A stretch of DNA of 64,000 nt from Paenibacillus sp. 32O-W (lineage in GTDB: Bacteria; Bacillota; Bacilli; Paenibacillales; NBRC-103111), in assembly GCF_007679495.1 (NCBI RefSeq), contig NZ_VEGP01000015.1, positions 33,236-97,235 of the forward strand, given 5' to 3'. The position numbers were made by a program, and so were the translations under genes. Positions 63,658-64,000 of this stretch are shown piece after piece (position 1 is the stretch's first letter; every line of letters begins with the position of its first letter). Under the pieces are notes generated by a model. The model was given only the letters and a program-made list of their open reading frames with translations. It was not told the origin of the DNA and did no database searches.

Positions 63658-63924
63658 GTGCGTAACTATACTTTCACCGGGGCGTTCTTATTGGGGATTG
63701 GAATTGTCGGAATGCTGGACGGGATCATTTTTCACCAAATTTTGCAGTGGCACAGCACTTTTATGCATACAGACCGCTTTCATCAAATCGTCAGTGACGG
63801 CATATTTCATTTGATCGTGACGATCATCCTGTTTATCGGGGCCGTCCTTTTGCGACCTTCACCCCTTGGATTGGAGGACCGAGGGACAAAGGAATCTATA
63901 TATCATCCACTAGAAAGTTATTGA
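63658..63924 (+). CDS. DUF2243-like membrane protein, short form
   Basis: 88 residues. GTG start with GGAAGGAAGAG upstream. Two membrane helices; the motif LLGIGIVGMLDGIIFHQILQWHS matches the N-terminal signature of DUF2243 proteins, which usually have about 140 residues and four helices. Only the first half is present before the stop, followed by a hydrophilic tail. It may be truncated, or a natural short form. Function unknown. Confidence 0.7.
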   Translation: MRNYTFTGAFLLGIGIVGMLDGIIFHQILQWHSTFMHTDRFHQIVSDGIFHLIVTIILFIGAVLLRPSPLGLEDRGTKESIYHPLESY

Positions 63925-64000
63925 CTCAACTTTCGCAGAGCGAAAATCGGCATAATTGCATGATGTGACTGAACTAACGGTGAATGTAATACTGAGGTTG

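Noticed and set aside
1..64000. tRNA, rRNA, CRISPR arrays, intact IS elements, prophage
   Set aside because: Looked for characteristic features by eye on both strands and found none.

Overview
The window looks like a chromosomal segment of a spore-forming member of the Bacillales, most like Paenibacillus or a close relative. The grounds are a GerA/GerC/GerB-type germination operon, a GlpP-controlled glpD leader, Bacillus-type bacilliredoxin, SigM-like ECF pair, CpsB/YwqE-type phosphatase, CopC-CopD fusion and 16S-type AGGAGG ribosome binding sites. No rRNA, tRNA, CRISPR array, intact insertion sequence or prophage was seen. Genes are mostly short operons on both strands, separated by unusually long non-coding gaps.

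Layout. 1-4.0 kb: a type-2 isoleucyl-tRNA synthetase (5' end outside the window) and a PemK/MazF-like protein. 4.1-7.4 kb: an SDR oxidoreductase, an ECF sigma/anti-sigma pair with its own ECF promoter, and a small zinc-ribbon protein. 7.7-10.7 kb: copper protein (CopC-CopD), a MITE-like element and a chromate transporter. 11-17.2 kb: HI0933-type flavoprotein, small probable spore-related ORFs, bacilliredoxin, tyrosine phosphatase, nadE, acpS and a c-type cytochrome lipoprotein. 17.5-21.5 kb: glycerol catabolism (glpP, glpD with antitermination leader, glpK). 21.7-25.7 kb: proline catabolism (proline dehydrogenase, P5C dehydrogenase) next to a divergent PAS/AAA+/Fis regulator whose AAA+ core is degenerate. 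26.6-30.8 kb: spore germination operon with a frameshifted GerC gene and a candidate sigma-G promoter. 31-38.1 kb: membrane protein, AraC regulator, mutY, an ABC exporter pair of which the second is internally deleted, and sodA. 38.6-43.2 kb: acetyltransferase, signal peptidase I, queG, ogt, YneF-type protein and folE. 43.9-49.1 kb: a two-domain superoxide dismutase, an IclR regulator and aconitase. 49.5-57.1 kb: amidase-domain protein, ddl, small protein, chemotaxis receptor, TauE/SafE transporter, inositol monophosphatase and alpha/beta hydrolase. 57.2-63.9 kb: DUF3895-type protein, di-heme cytochrome, zinc alcohol dehydrogenase, GltB-like flavoprotein and small proteins.

The most unusual structure is not a gene. 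Several long intergenic gaps hold elements of about 185 bp built from four roughly 21-bp palindromic units with a fixed start-to-start spacing near 50-52, 62 and 50-52 bp. The geometry is shared by at least two sequence-unrelated families (two copies each: 15.5 and 26.0 kb; 31.6 and 43.5 kb). A third (10.75 kb) and paired remnants of a fourth (34.4 and 56.1 kb) fit it less completely. The spacings are close to whole helical turns. A second strong regulatory signal is a 15-bp palindrome shared by the iclR and acnA promoters, at the same place just after the -10 box, which suggests that the IclR protein controls both itself and aconitase.
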